Part shown: piece after piece, positions 8,854-16,786 of the stretch | Numbering within the stretch: the first letter of the stretch is position 1 | Layout of the letters: each line of letters begins with the position of its first letter | NCBI RefSeq assembly: GCF_031846525.1 | Contig: NZ_JAVRHM010000011.1 | Span: 62,001 to 126,000 of the forward strand | DNA from: Autumnicola patrickiae | GTDB lineage: Bacteria; Bacteroidota; Bacteroidia; Flavobacteriales; Flavobacteriaceae | DNA length: 64,000 nt | Direction: 5' to 3' | Translations under genes and position numbers: made by a program | Notes under the pieces: generated by a model | Databases searched by the model: none | What the model was told of the DNA's origin: nothing | The model's input: only the letters and a program-made list of their open reading frames with translations

Positions 8854-9642
8854 TTACTCCGTCCAAAGTTTCCCAATGGAGTAAGTTCGCGCATTACCGC
8901 TAATAGCTACCCGGTCACCATTGTTTTTGCAGAAGAGTTTACCTCCACGTTTAGAAATTTGATTAGCATTCATTTCTATTTTATTGAGTTTTTCGCTCCA
9001 ATAGGGAATTAGGGAACAATGCGCAGATCCTGTTACAGGATCTTCAAAAACCGAAGCGCCCGGAGTAAAAAACCTCGAAACAAAATCACATTTTTTACCC
9101 GGTGCAGTAAAAATTACTCCGCCTAAGCCCAACTCCAGTTTATCAAATTTTAACCGGTCAATTTCGATATTTCTAATGTCTTCTTCAGAAGGATAAACTA
9201 GGACAAAATCCCTGGCTTTCAATACCTCCTGTGGCTGGATGTTAATCGATTCCTGCAACAACGAAGGTAAAGGAGTAGCGGATGGTTTACGGGAAGGGAA
9301 ATTGAGGGTATATTCAGAGTTTCCGGTTTCCACTTCAAGTTCTCCGCTTTTTGTTTCGAAAAGAATAGTATTTCTGGAGTAGTGACGAATTTCCTTAAGG
9401 GCATGTGCGGTGGCAAGGGTGGCGTGGCCGCAAAGGTCAATTTCAGCTTCAGGAGTAAACCAACGCAGGTGAATTTTTAGTCCGTTGTCTACAAAAAAAG
9501 CCGTTTCTGCAACTGCATTTTCCCTGGCTATTTTCAGTAGTAAATCGTCAGATGGCCATTCAGATAAGGGAACGACACAGGCGGGATTTCCGGAGAAAAG
9601 TTCGTCTGTAAAAGCGTCTATTTGATAAAGGTGTAATTGCAT
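8854..9642 (-). CDS. PhzF family isomerase
   Basis: 262 residues with the diaminopimelate-epimerase-like double fold of PhzF. The N-terminal motif is QIDAFTDELFSGNPACVV, with catalytic Glu in NAVAETAFFV, then RWFTPEAEIDLCGHATLA, and in the second half FFTPGASVFEDPVTGSAHC. All family hallmarks are present and the length is normal. Outside phenazine producers such proteins are uncharacterised isomerases or epimerases, and no phenazine genes lie nearby, so the substrate cannot be named. Single gene on the minus strand, probably cytoplasmic. Confidence 0.92.
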   Translation of the reverse strand: MQLHLYQIDAFTDELFSGNPACVVPLSEWPSDDLLLKIARENAVAETAFFVDNGLKIHLRWFTPEAEIDLCGHATLATAHALKEIRHYSRNTILFETKSGELEVETGNSEYTLNFPSRKPSATPLPSLLQESINIQPQEVLKARDFVLVYPSEEDIRNIEIDRLKFDKLELGLGGVIFTAPGKKCDFVSRFFTPGASVFEDPVTGSAHCSLIPYWSEKLNKIEMNANQISKRGGKLFCKNNGDRVAISGNARTYSIGKLWTE

Positions 9643-10091
9643 TTTTAGCTTTTCTGTAAAGTTATAAAATGTATTTTGGAAATAGGCTCTGAGTAACTTC
9701 GGAATTAGTGTGAAATATGAGGTCTAAAGCTGCCAATTACAGAGAATGTATCGAGAATTGGCAAATTTGATCCTGACTTTAAAACTGAAGGGTAAGCAGC
9801 ATCTGAAGTGTTTCTTCTTCCGGAGAATTCTGGAGTTGAAGCCTTGAAAATGGCAATTCTCAATCTTTTTTAGCTTTTGTGAAGCATTTTTTCTTCAGAA
9901 ATGGTCAGAAAAGCTGATAAAAAGGAACAAATGTTACTTTCTGAATGAATTAGCAACTAAATATTTCCGCTTTTCTGAAGTTTTTAGACGGATTCTAAAA
10001 AGGAGGTCGAAAATTGGCAAATTTCAGCATACACTTTTCAGCTTCACCTTCAAAATTGACAATTTCGTAGATGTTATATTTCTTTAAAATA
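9643..10091. other. intergenic region with two repeat-like motifs
   Basis: About 450 bp between divergent phzF-like and exonuclease genes. No ORF in it looks coding. A good copy of the dispersed motif lies at 9844-9866 (TTGAAAATGGCAATTCTC), and weaker ones near 9754 and 10006. The right end borders the tandem palindromes described separately. Confidence 0.5.
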
Positions 10092-10124
10092 TTGGAAATA
10101 TTCCAATTGTAGGAAATATTCCTA
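10092..10124. promoter_or_regulatory. tandem palindromic operator candidate
   Basis: Two 15-bp dyads, TTGGAAATATTCCAA (10092-10106) and TAGGAAATATTCCTA (10110-10124), share the core GGAAATATTCC. Their centres are 18 bp apart. They overlap and follow the -33 region of the promoter of the DnaQ/GIY-YIG gene, so a bound dimeric repressor would block it. The regulator is unknown. Confidence 0.55.
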
Positions 10125-10139
10125 AAATTTGTATATTTG
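10106..10139 (+). promoter_or_regulatory. Bacteroidota-type promoter of the DnaQ/GIY-YIG gene
   Basis: The -7 element TATATTTG (10132-10139) matches TAnnTTTG, and an ATTG at 10106-10109 is a plausible -33 element 22 bp upstream. The coding start lies only 5 bp after the -7 box, so the transcript would begin at or near the ATG. Confidence 0.55.
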
Positions 10140-10144
10140 TCTTG

Positions 10145-11545
10145 ATGAAAGATAAAAAATTTGCTGTAATAGATGTTGAGACCACCGGCGGTGGTATAAG
10201 TGGTAATCGCCTTACCGAAATTTGTATTGTGCTGTTGCAGGGATCTGAAATTTTGGATAAATACACTACGCTTGTAAATCCTGAAATGCTTATTCCCGGC
10301 TATGTTACCTCGCTGACGGGTATTGATAACGGGCTGCTGGAGGATGCTCCAAAATTTCATGAAGTAGCAGATATTATTGATGATTTCACGAAAGATGCTG
10401 TTTTTGTGGCTCATAATGTAAATTTCGACTACAACGTGCTTCGGAACGAATTTAAAGCGCTCGGAAGAAACTACTCCAGGAAGAAACTTTGTACCGTTCG
10501 CTTATCCCGAAAACTCATACCCGGACTTTTTTCCTACAGTTTGGGCAAATTGTGCAGCTCGATTAATATTCCGCTTACCAACAGGCACAGAGCTGAAGGC
10601 GATACCGATGCTACTGTGATTTTGTTTCAGAGACTGCTCGATCTGGATGAAGACGGTGAGGTGTTATCTTCTTTTTTACACCCGCATTCCAAGCACGCCA
10701 CTTTACCGCCGCATATTTCTGCAGAGCAAATTGATGAGCTGCCGGAGACTCCCGGTATTTACCTGTTTAAGGATAAAAATCATGCGATTATCTACGCCGG
10801 GAAAGCGAAAAATATCAAAAAAAGAGTTTGGTCACATTTTTATGATAAGAAAACCAAAGAATATCAACTGGGGCAGGAGACCTCTTATATAGATTTTGAA
10901 ACTACCGGAAACGAACTGCTGGCACTCCTCCTGGAATCTGATTATATCCGGAAGAAATATCCAAAGTTTAACCGCGCTCAAAAGCGTCCAACTTATACTT
11001 ACCAGATTATCAGTTATAGAAATCAGCGTGGAATAATTCAACTTGCGATAGGAAGAACGAAGCAGATACAGGATTCTGCAGCCACTTTTTATAATCGTGC
11101 CCTGGCTCAGGAAATGCTCGAAAAGCTTTGCGAGACTTTTAATTTATGTCCAAAATATTGCACACTACAATCCAATGTTAGCCAATGTTCTCACTATCGC
11201 ATCAAGAATTGTGAAGGTATTTGTGAGGGATCAGAATCTGTTGAGAATTACAATGCAAAAGTTGAGGCTGCTATTACTTCTCTTCAAAATGAAAGAGAGA
11301 CGTATGTGATCAAAGAGAAGGGAAGGCATAAAGATGAGCAGGCTTTTGTTCTGGTTAAAGAAGGCCGATATTACGGCTACGGATTTGTGGACGCTGATGT
11401 GCAAATAGAAAACTTTGAAGATTACGAGCCTTTTCTCAAACTACAGGAATCAACTTTCCATACCCACCAGATTATAAGCAGTTATCTACGGAAAAAAGGA
11501 ACAGAGAATGTAATTCGTTTTGACAACCTGCTTTTGGCAGGGTAG
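10145..11545 (+). CDS. DnaQ-like exonuclease fused to GIY-YIG nuclease domain
   Basis: 466 residues from the ATG at 10145 (a TTG at 10142 is in frame but less likely). Residues ~5-165 form a DEDDh 3'-5' exonuclease: VIDVETTGGG gives the DxE pair, HNVNFDY the second Asp region, and HRAEGDTDA the final His and Asp. Residues ~200-280 form a GIY-YIG nuclease like the UvrC/Cho N-terminus: ETPGIYLFKDKNHAIIYAGK with KNIKKRVWSHF. A Cys-containing C-terminal region (CPKYC, CSHYRIKNCEGIC) resembles the UvrC-type Cys motif. The fusion is known in bacteria and is probably a repair nuclease similar to Cho. No partner gene is adjacent. Confidence 0.9.
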   Translation: MKDKKFAVIDVETTGGGISGNRLTEICIVLLQGSEILDKYTTLVNPEMLIPGYVTSLTGIDNGLLEDAPKFHEVADIIDDFTKDAVFVAHNVNFDYNVLRNEFKALGRNYSRKKLCTVRLSRKLIPGLFSYSLGKLCSSINIPLTNRHRAEGDTDATVILFQRLLDLDEDGEVLSSFLHPHSKHATLPPHISAEQIDELPETPGIYLFKDKNHAIIYAGKAKNIKKRVWSHFYDKKTKEYQLGQETSYIDFETTGNELLALLLESDYIRKKYPKFNRAQKRPTYTYQIISYRNQRGIIQLAIGRTKQIQDSAATFYNRALAQEMLEKLCETFNLCPKYCTLQSNVSQCSHYRIKNCEGICEGSESVENYNAKVEAAITSLQNERETYVIKEKGRHKDEQAFVLVKEGRYYGYGFVDADVQIENFEDYEPFLKLQESTFHTHQIISSYLRKKGTENVIRFDNLLLAG

Positions 11546-11670
11546 GAGTCCGAGATTTACAAATACAGATTTTCTGCCCTGCCGGGCGCTTTATTCCTGC
11601 CAGTCCGGTCTTTTTTCTTCCTTTAAAAAGGTGATTTTTGAAAAGATTTCAAAAAAGAAATTGAAAGACA

Positions 11671-11703
11671 TTTGATTATCAATAAAAATTTCCGTTACAT
11701 TTG
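11671..11703 (+). promoter_or_regulatory. promoter of the thiamine operon
   Basis: TTTG at 11671-11674 and TACATTTG at 11696-11703 are separated by 21 bp, an almost ideal match to the Bacteroidota -33/-7 promoter (TTTG, TAnnTTTG). The expected start near 11710 places the TPP riboswitch at the very 5' end of the mRNA. Confidence 0.75.
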
Positions 11704-11712
11704 AAAACGTAA

Positions 11713-11795
11713 ACTTTAGGGGTGCTGATTGGTAGCAATCGGCTGAGATAAAACCCTTTGAACCTGATCCGGTTAATACCCGCGAAGGGAAAAGT
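11713..11795 (+). ncRNA. TPP riboswitch (THI element)
   Basis: The conserved THI-box blocks are present in order: GGGGTGC, GGCTGAGA (about 11741-11748), ACCCTTTGAACCTGATC, GGTTAATACC and GCGAAGGGA. The flanking ACTTT and AAAGT can pair as P1. It binds thiamine pyrophosphate and should shut off the downstream thi operon when the cofactor is plentiful. A possible expression-platform hairpin (ATAATTCC with GGAATTAT) lies about 11818-11841. Confidence 0.96.
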
Positions 11796-11904
11796 GTTAT
11801 TTACATATTTTCTATTATAATTCCGTTTTTGGAGGAATTATGGTTTGTATTTACTTTTTCTTTAGGGAATCCCCCTGCAGTTTACAGCTATTAAATATCA
11901 AAAA

Positions 11905-12108
11905 ATGATAACTGTAAACGTAAACAACACTGCCCACACTTTTAATTCACCATCCAATCTTCAGGATCTCCTGACGCAACTAGCTATTTCTGAAAAAGGG
12001 ATTGCTGTGGCTATCAACAATCAGATTATTTCTAAAAGCGACTGGACCAAACGTGAATTAGCCGAAGGTGAAAATGTACTCATTATAAGGGCTACCCAGG
12101 GAGGATAA
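11905..12108 (+). CDS. thiS: sulfur carrier protein ThiS
   Basis: 67 residues with a ubiquitin-like beta-grasp pattern (MITVNVNNTAHTF; GIAVAINNQIISKSDW; EGENVLIIRATQGG). The C-terminal Gly-Gly is the residue pair adenylated by ThiF and converted to a thiocarboxylate, which donates sulfur to ThiG for the thiazole ring. First gene of the operon, about 110 bp after the riboswitch; thiC follows after 57 bp. Confidence 0.95.
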   Translation: MITVNVNNTAHTFNSPSNLQDLLTQLAISEKGIAVAINNQIISKSDWTKRELAEGENVLIIRATQGG

Positions 12109-12165
12109 ATGTGCTTCGGGAGCATTTCCGGAAGCAAAACAACATACCACTAAACAGAAGTAATT

Positions 12166-14022
12166 ATGAAAAAGGACCAGACTCCAAAGCAGCAAACCAT
12201 TAGCCGCGCACCTTTTCCCAACTCCGAAAAAATCTATGTAAGCGGAAAAATTCACCCGGACATAAAAGTGCCGATGCGAAAGATATCCCTCGACGACACA
12301 GTGGATAAATTCAACGGAAAAGTAGAGAAAAACGATCCGGTCTTGGTCTATGACACCAGTGGTCCCTATACAGATCCAACGGTAGACATCGATGTTCGAA
12401 AAGGGCTGATGCCTATCCGTAACAGCTGGATTGCCGCCCGCGAAGATGTAGAGCAACTCTCCGGGCTTTCTTCAGCTTACGGGCGCGAAAGGGAGGAAAA
12501 TGAGAAACTGGATGAACTTCGGTTTAAAACAAACCGAAAGCCTCTTAAATCAAAGCCGGGACATAACGTCACCCAAATGCACTACGCCCGGAAAGGAATT
12601 ATCACTCCTGAAATGGAATACATTGCCATCCGGGAAAATCAGAAACTGGAAGAGATCAAACAAATCTCCGAACAACATCCAGGGCAAAATTTTGGTGCCA
12701 GTATTCCGAAAATAATTACTCCGGAATTTGTGCGGGATGAAGTTGCCCGCGGAAGAGCCATTATTCCTTCCAACATTAACCATCCGGAAAATGAACCTAT
12801 GATCATTGGGCGGAACTTTCTCGTGAAGATAAATGCTAACATCGGTAATTCCGCGGTTACCTCTTCGATTGAAGAAGAAGTGGAAAAAGCCGTTTGGGCA
12901 TGCCGCTGGGGAGCAGATACGATAATGGATCTTTCTACCGGAAAAAACATCCACGAAACCCGGGAATGGATCCTTAGAAATTCTCCGGTGCCCATAGGGA
13001 CCGTGCCTATTTACCAGGCGCTGGAAAAAGTTAACGGGAAAGCCGAAGATCTTACCTGGGAAATTTTCCGCGATACGCTTATAGAGCAGGCAGAGCAGGG
13101 AGTGGATTATTTCACCATTCACGCCGGAGTCCGTTTAGCGTATGTTCCACACACCGCAAAAAGGGTAACAGGGCTGGTGTCCCGTGGCGGTTCAATTATG
13201 GCAAAATGGTGTTTGGCGCATCATCAAGAAAGCTTCCTGTACACACATTTTGAGGAAATCTGCGAGATCATGAAAGCCTATGACGTTTCTTTCTCCCTTG
13301 GAGATGGCCTACGTCCCGGAAGTATAGCCGATGCTAATGATTATGCACAATTCGCTGAACTTGAAACTCTGGGAGAACTTACCAAGATCGCCTGGAAACA
13401 TGATGTGCAGTGCATTATTGAAGGCCCCGGCCATATCCCAATGCACATGATCAAGGAAAACATGGACAAGCAACTTGAGGTATGTGGAGAAGCTCCTTTT
13501 TACACTTTAGGACCATTGACCACAGATATCGCGCCCGGTTACGACCACATTACCAGTGGGATTGGTGCCGCAATGATCGGTTGGTTTGGATGTGCGATGC
13601 TATGTTATGTGACGCCAAAAGAGCATTTAGGGCTTCCAAATAGAGACGATGTAAAAGAAGGAGTGATCACTTATAAAATCGCTGCCCATGCTGCAGATTT
13701 GGCGAAAGGCCATCCCGGCGCACAGCACAGGGATGATGCTTTAAGCAAAGCCCGATTCGAATTCAGATGGGAAGATCAGTTTAATTTGGCGCTTGATCCT
13801 GATACCGCAAGATCTTATCACGACGAGACTTTACCTTCTGAAAATGCCAAAGTAGCCCATTTTTGTTCTATGTGCGGACCTAATTTCTGCTCTATGAAAA
13901 TTACGCAGGACGTTCGGAAATTCGCAGAAGAAAACGGAATGGATACGCAGGAAGCCATCGAGGAAGGAATGAGGAAAAAATCGGAAGAATTTAAGGAGAA
14001 AGGAAGCGAAGTTTACCTGTAA
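12166..14022 (+). CDS. thiC: phosphomethylpyrimidine synthase ThiC
   Basis: 618 residues, the usual bacterial ThiC length. It is a radical SAM enzyme that converts aminoimidazole ribotide to hydroxymethylpyrimidine phosphate. The Fe4S4-binding cysteines are at the C-terminus in CSMCGPNFCSMK (CxxCxxxxC). Other hallmarks are the NIGNSAVTSSIEEE segment, MDLSTGKNIHETREWI, SRGGSIMAKWCLAHHQE and EGPGHIPMHMI. It is cytoplasmic and supplies the pyrimidine half to ThiD and then ThiE. It is followed after 11 bp by a ThiE-like gene. Confidence 0.98.
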   Translation: MKKDQTPKQQTISRAPFPNSEKIYVSGKIHPDIKVPMRKISLDDTVDKFNGKVEKNDPVLVYDTSGPYTDPTVDIDVRKGLMPIRNSWIAAREDVEQLSGLSSAYGREREENEKLDELRFKTNRKPLKSKPGHNVTQMHYARKGIITPEMEYIAIRENQKLEEIKQISEQHPGQNFGASIPKIITPEFVRDEVARGRAIIPSNINHPENEPMIIGRNFLVKINANIGNSAVTSSIEEEVEKAVWACRWGADTIMDLSTGKNIHETREWILRNSPVPIGTVPIYQALEKVNGKAEDLTWEIFRDTLIEQAEQGVDYFTIHAGVRLAYVPHTAKRVTGLVSRGGSIMAKWCLAHHQESFLYTHFEEICEIMKAYDVSFSLGDGLRPGSIADANDYAQFAELETLGELTKIAWKHDVQCIIEGPGHIPMHMIKENMDKQLEVCGEAPFYTLGPLTTDIAPGYDHITSGIGAAMIGWFGCAMLCYVTPKEHLGLPNRDDVKEGVITYKIAAHAADLAKGHPGAQHRDDALSKARFEFRWEDQFNLALDPDTARSYHDETLPSENAKVAHFCSMCGPNFCSMKITQDVRKFAEENGMDTQEAIEEGMRKKSEEFKEKGSEVYL

Positions 14023-14033
14023 AGCAAATTCAG

Positions 14034-14630
14034 ATGTTCATTCTTTTTACTTCGGAAGAAAATCAAACTGCGGAAAAGGAACAGCTCATTCGTTTTTTTG
14101 AGAATGAGCTGCCCCTTTTGCACGTTCGCAAACCCGGAATGGCCGAAGAAGAACTGAAGCTATGGTTATCAGATTTTGAAGAAAAATACCTTCAGAAGAT
14201 GGTACTTCATCAACATCATCATTTAGCTGAAATTTTACCGGTTAAAGGAATTCATTTAAAGGAAAATTTCAGAAGCAAAGAAGAGGATTTATCTCAGTAT
14301 GTCGAGAGTATTCAATCACGAGGTTTTACAGTCAGTTCATCCTTTCATGATCCCGAAGAAGTAAAATCTGGAGCTTCCAACTTTGACTATGTTTTTTTGA
14401 GTCCGGTGTTTACTTCTGTTTCAAAAGAAGGATATGAAGGACAGGCTTTTAATGTGGAGAATATTTCCGGAAAAGTCATCGCTTTAGGCGGAATTGAAGC
14501 AGATAAGATTTCGAGAGCAAAAGAACTGGGATATGCGGGAGTAGCAGTATTGGGAGCTATATGGCTGTCTGAAAACAAAGATCAGGCTTTTACTGAAATT
14601 TATAATAAGTACAGAAATGTTTACCAATAA
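14034..14630 (+). CDS. ThiE/TenI-like thiamine phosphate synthase family protein
   Basis: 198 residues, a TIM-barrel protein of the ThiE/TenI superfamily. Matching segments are HHLAEILPVKGIHLKE, SSSFHDPEEV, FDYVFLSPVFTS and VIALGGIEADKISRAKELGYAGVAVL. It lacks the fuller ThiE active-site pattern seen in the second homologue at 15375. It may be a TenI-like thiazole tautomerase, which works on the thiazole made by ThiG, or a diverged synthase. It overlaps the thiD start by 14 bp, so it is part of the operon. The exact reaction is inferred. Confidence 0.8.
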   Translation: MFILFTSEENQTAEKEQLIRFFENELPLLHVRKPGMAEEELKLWLSDFEEKYLQKMVLHQHHHLAEILPVKGIHLKENFRSKEEDLSQYVESIQSRGFTVSSSFHDPEEVKSGASNFDYVFLSPVFTSVSKEGYEGQAFNVENISGKVIALGGIEADKISRAKELGYAGVAVLGAIWLSENKDQAFTEIYNKYRNVYQ

Positions 14631-15378
14631 CAGACCATTTGTTTTAAGCATTGCCGGATTCGACCCTTCAGGAGGCGCGGGATTGCTGGCTGATATTAAA
14701 ACTTTTGAAAATCTGGGATGTTATGGGCTGGCGGTAAACACGGCAAATACGATTCAGAATGATATAAAATTCGAAGCCTGCCACTGGACTTCTGAAGAAA
14801 TTATTACTCAGCAACTGGAACTTTTATTGGAGCGTTTTCCTTTGGAGGTGGTAAAAATCGGAATCGTAAAGAATTTTCAGGTTTTAAATAAAATCATTGA
14901 CAAACTGCTATTTAAAAATAAAAGCATCAGAGTTATTTGGGACCCGGTTTTAAAATCCAGTAACGGATTCTCGTTCCAGGAACCGAAAGAATTTCAGGAG
15001 AATCTGGAATCAATTCTGGATAAAATATTTCTTGTCACTCCGAATTTTGATGAATTACAGATTTTTTATTCCGAATTAACTATGGAAGAGACGATTAGGA
15101 GAATAAGCAGTAAAACCAACCTGTACCTTAAAGGAGGCCACAGAATGGCAAATATCGGTCTGGATGAATTATTTACTCCGGAAGGGGAGTACCTGAGTTT
15201 TGAACCAGGAAGAAACGATTGTTCGGAAAAACACGGCAGCGGATGCATTTTATCCTCGGCATTGGTAGCACATCTGGCTTTGGGCAATTCTCTTCCGGAA
15301 GCCGCACGAAAGGCAAAAGATTACATTGAAAAAGTATTAGAATCAAATCAAACATTATTAGGATACCATAAAACATGA
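14617..15378 (+). CDS. thiD: hydroxymethylpyrimidine/phosphomethylpyrimidine kinase ThiD
   Basis: 253 residues, ribokinase-like fold. The N-terminal SIAGFDPSGGAGLLADIKTF is the family signature, and the C-terminal KHGSGCILSSALVAHLALG contains the anion hole and catalytic region (Cys at the DTxGAG-like position). It phosphorylates HMP and HMP-P to HMP-PP for ThiE. It overlaps the ThiE-like gene upstream by 14 bp and thiE downstream by 4 bp. Length is slightly short of E. coli ThiD (266). Confidence 0.94.
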   Translation: MFTNNRPFVLSIAGFDPSGGAGLLADIKTFENLGCYGLAVNTANTIQNDIKFEACHWTSEEIITQQLELLLERFPLEVVKIGIVKNFQVLNKIIDKLLFKNKSIRVIWDPVLKSSNGFSFQEPKEFQENLESILDKIFLVTPNFDELQIFYSELTMEETIRRISSKTNLYLKGGHRMANIGLDELFTPEGEYLSFEPGRNDCSEKHGSGCILSSALVAHLALGNSLPEAARKAKDYIEKVLESNQTLLGYHKT

Positions 15379-16010
15379 TTTCACACTTACACTACATATC
15401 ACAGGGAGAAACTCCTGAAAAACACCTGGAAAACATACAAAATGTATGTGCCGCAGGAGCAGACTGGGTTCAGCTGCGTCTTAAAAATGAATCTTTTGAG
15501 ACGGTTCTTAAAACAGCAAAAGCAGCAAAGAAGATTTGCGATGAATTTCAGGTTAAATTGATTATTAACGATTTTCCTGAAGTGGCAAAAAAAGTGAATG
15601 CCGATGGTGTTCATCTGGGAAAGGAAGACCACTGTCCATTGGAAACAAGAAAGCTGCTGGGGCCAGATAAGATTATTGGAGGAACAGCAAACACGCTGCA
15701 AGATTGCGAAGTTCTTTGCAAAAAACAGGTAGATTACATAGGTCTCGGACCCTTCCGGTTTACTGCTACCAAGAAGAAACTCAGCCCCATTCTGGGAGCA
15801 GAAGGTTACCGGAAGCTGCTAAGCAGTCTTCATGCTAGCGGAAAAGCGGTTCCGGTGATTGCGATTGGTGGAATTGTACCGGAGGATCTTCCGGTTTTAG
15901 CAGAAAGCGGAGTACACGGTGTGGCCATTTCCGGATGGCTTACCAACCATCCGCAACCTGAAATGATCTTCCGGGAAATCCAACAACAATTTTCAGAAAA
16001 ACAATTATGA
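15375..16010 (+). CDS. thiE: thiamine phosphate synthase ThiE
   Basis: 211 residues, the standard ThiE length. Signature segments are WVQLRLKN, KLIINDFPEVAKKVNADGVHLGKED, IIGGTANTLQDC, VDYIGLGPFRFTATKKK and VPVIAIGGIVPEDLPVL. It joins HMP-PP and carboxythiazole phosphate to thiamine phosphate. This copy keeps the pyrophosphate-binding pattern better than the paralogue at 14034 and is therefore the likelier true synthase. Translational coupling to thiD (4-bp overlap) and thiG (4-bp overlap). Confidence 0.94.
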   Translation: MISHLHYISQGETPEKHLENIQNVCAAGADWVQLRLKNESFETVLKTAKAAKKICDEFQVKLIINDFPEVAKKVNADGVHLGKEDHCPLETRKLLGPDKIIGGTANTLQDCEVLCKKQVDYIGLGPFRFTATKKKLSPILGAEGYRKLLSSLHASGKAVPVIAIGGIVPEDLPVLAESGVHGVAISGWLTNHPQPEMIFREIQQQFSEKQL

Positions 16011-16786
16011 GCAACACAGATTCATTAAAAATAGCAGACAAAGTCTTTTCTTCCCGTTTGTTTACGGGAACAGGAAAATTCAGTTCTTCAGAAGTAATGC
16101 AGCAGGCTGTTTTAGCTTCAGAAAGTGAGCTGGTGACAGTGGCTTTAAAAAGGGTAGAACCGGGGAACGATGACGATCAAATGATTTCGGCTTTAAAAGA
16201 TCCTTATATAAATCTTCTTCCCAACACATCTGGCGTGCGGAATGCCAAAGAAGCTGTGTTTGCCGCTCAAATGGCAAGGGAAGCCCTGGAAACAAATTGG
16301 GTAAAAGTGGAGGTACATCCAGATCCTAAATATTTGCTTCCGGATCCTGTCGAAACTTTAAAAGCCTGTGAAGAACTGGTGAAATTAGGTTTTGTGGTGA
16401 TGCCGTACATCCATGCCGATCCGGTTTTGTGCAAACGACTTGAAGAGGTCGGAGCGCAATGCGTGATGCCCCTGGGAGCACCAATTGGCAGCAACAAAGG
16501 TTTAAAAACCCAGGATTTCCTGGAGATCATTATTGAACAAAGTAATGTGCCGGTTATCGTAGATGCGGGAATTGGTAGTCCGTCTCATGCCGCTCACGCA
16601 ATGGAAATTGGAGCCGATGCCGTTTTGGTCAATACCGCAATTGCCGTTTCCCCAAATCCGGTGGAAATAGCGAAAGCCTTCAAACTCGCTGTACAGGCAG
16701 GAAGAATTGCCTACAATGCTAAACTCGCTCCACAAAGGCAACAAGCAGAAGCAAGTAGTCCGTTAACACAATTTCTTTATGACTAG
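16007..16786 (+). CDS. thiG: thiazole synthase ThiG
   Basis: 259 residues. ThiG condenses deoxyxylulose phosphate, dehydroglycine and ThiS thiocarboxylate to the thiazole phosphate. The Schiff-base Lys lies in ELVTVALKRVE. Also visible are LLPNTSGVRNAKEAVF, WVKVEVHPDPKYLLPDP, VMPLGAPIGSNKG and VIVDAGIGSPSHAAHAMEIGADAVLVNTAIA. Domain and length are normal. Its stop overlaps the thiH start by 8 bp, as expected for subunits of the ThiGH complex. Confidence 0.97.
   Translation: MSNTDSLKIADKVFSSRLFTGTGKFSSSEVMQQAVLASESELVTVALKRVEPGNDDDQMISALKDPYINLLPNTSGVRNAKEAVFAAQMAREALETNWVKVEVHPDPKYLLPDPVETLKACEELVKLGFVVMPYIHADPVLCKRLEEVGAQCVMPLGAPIGSNKGLKTQDFLEIIIEQSNVPVIVDAGIGSPSHAAHAMEIGADAVLVNTAIAVSPNPVEIAKAFKLAVQAGRIAYNAKLAPQRQQAEASSPLTQFLYD

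Noticed and set aside
12550..13122. 190-codon minus-strand frame inside thiC
   Set aside because: Antisense shadow of a GC-rich gene; thiC on the plus strand is certain.
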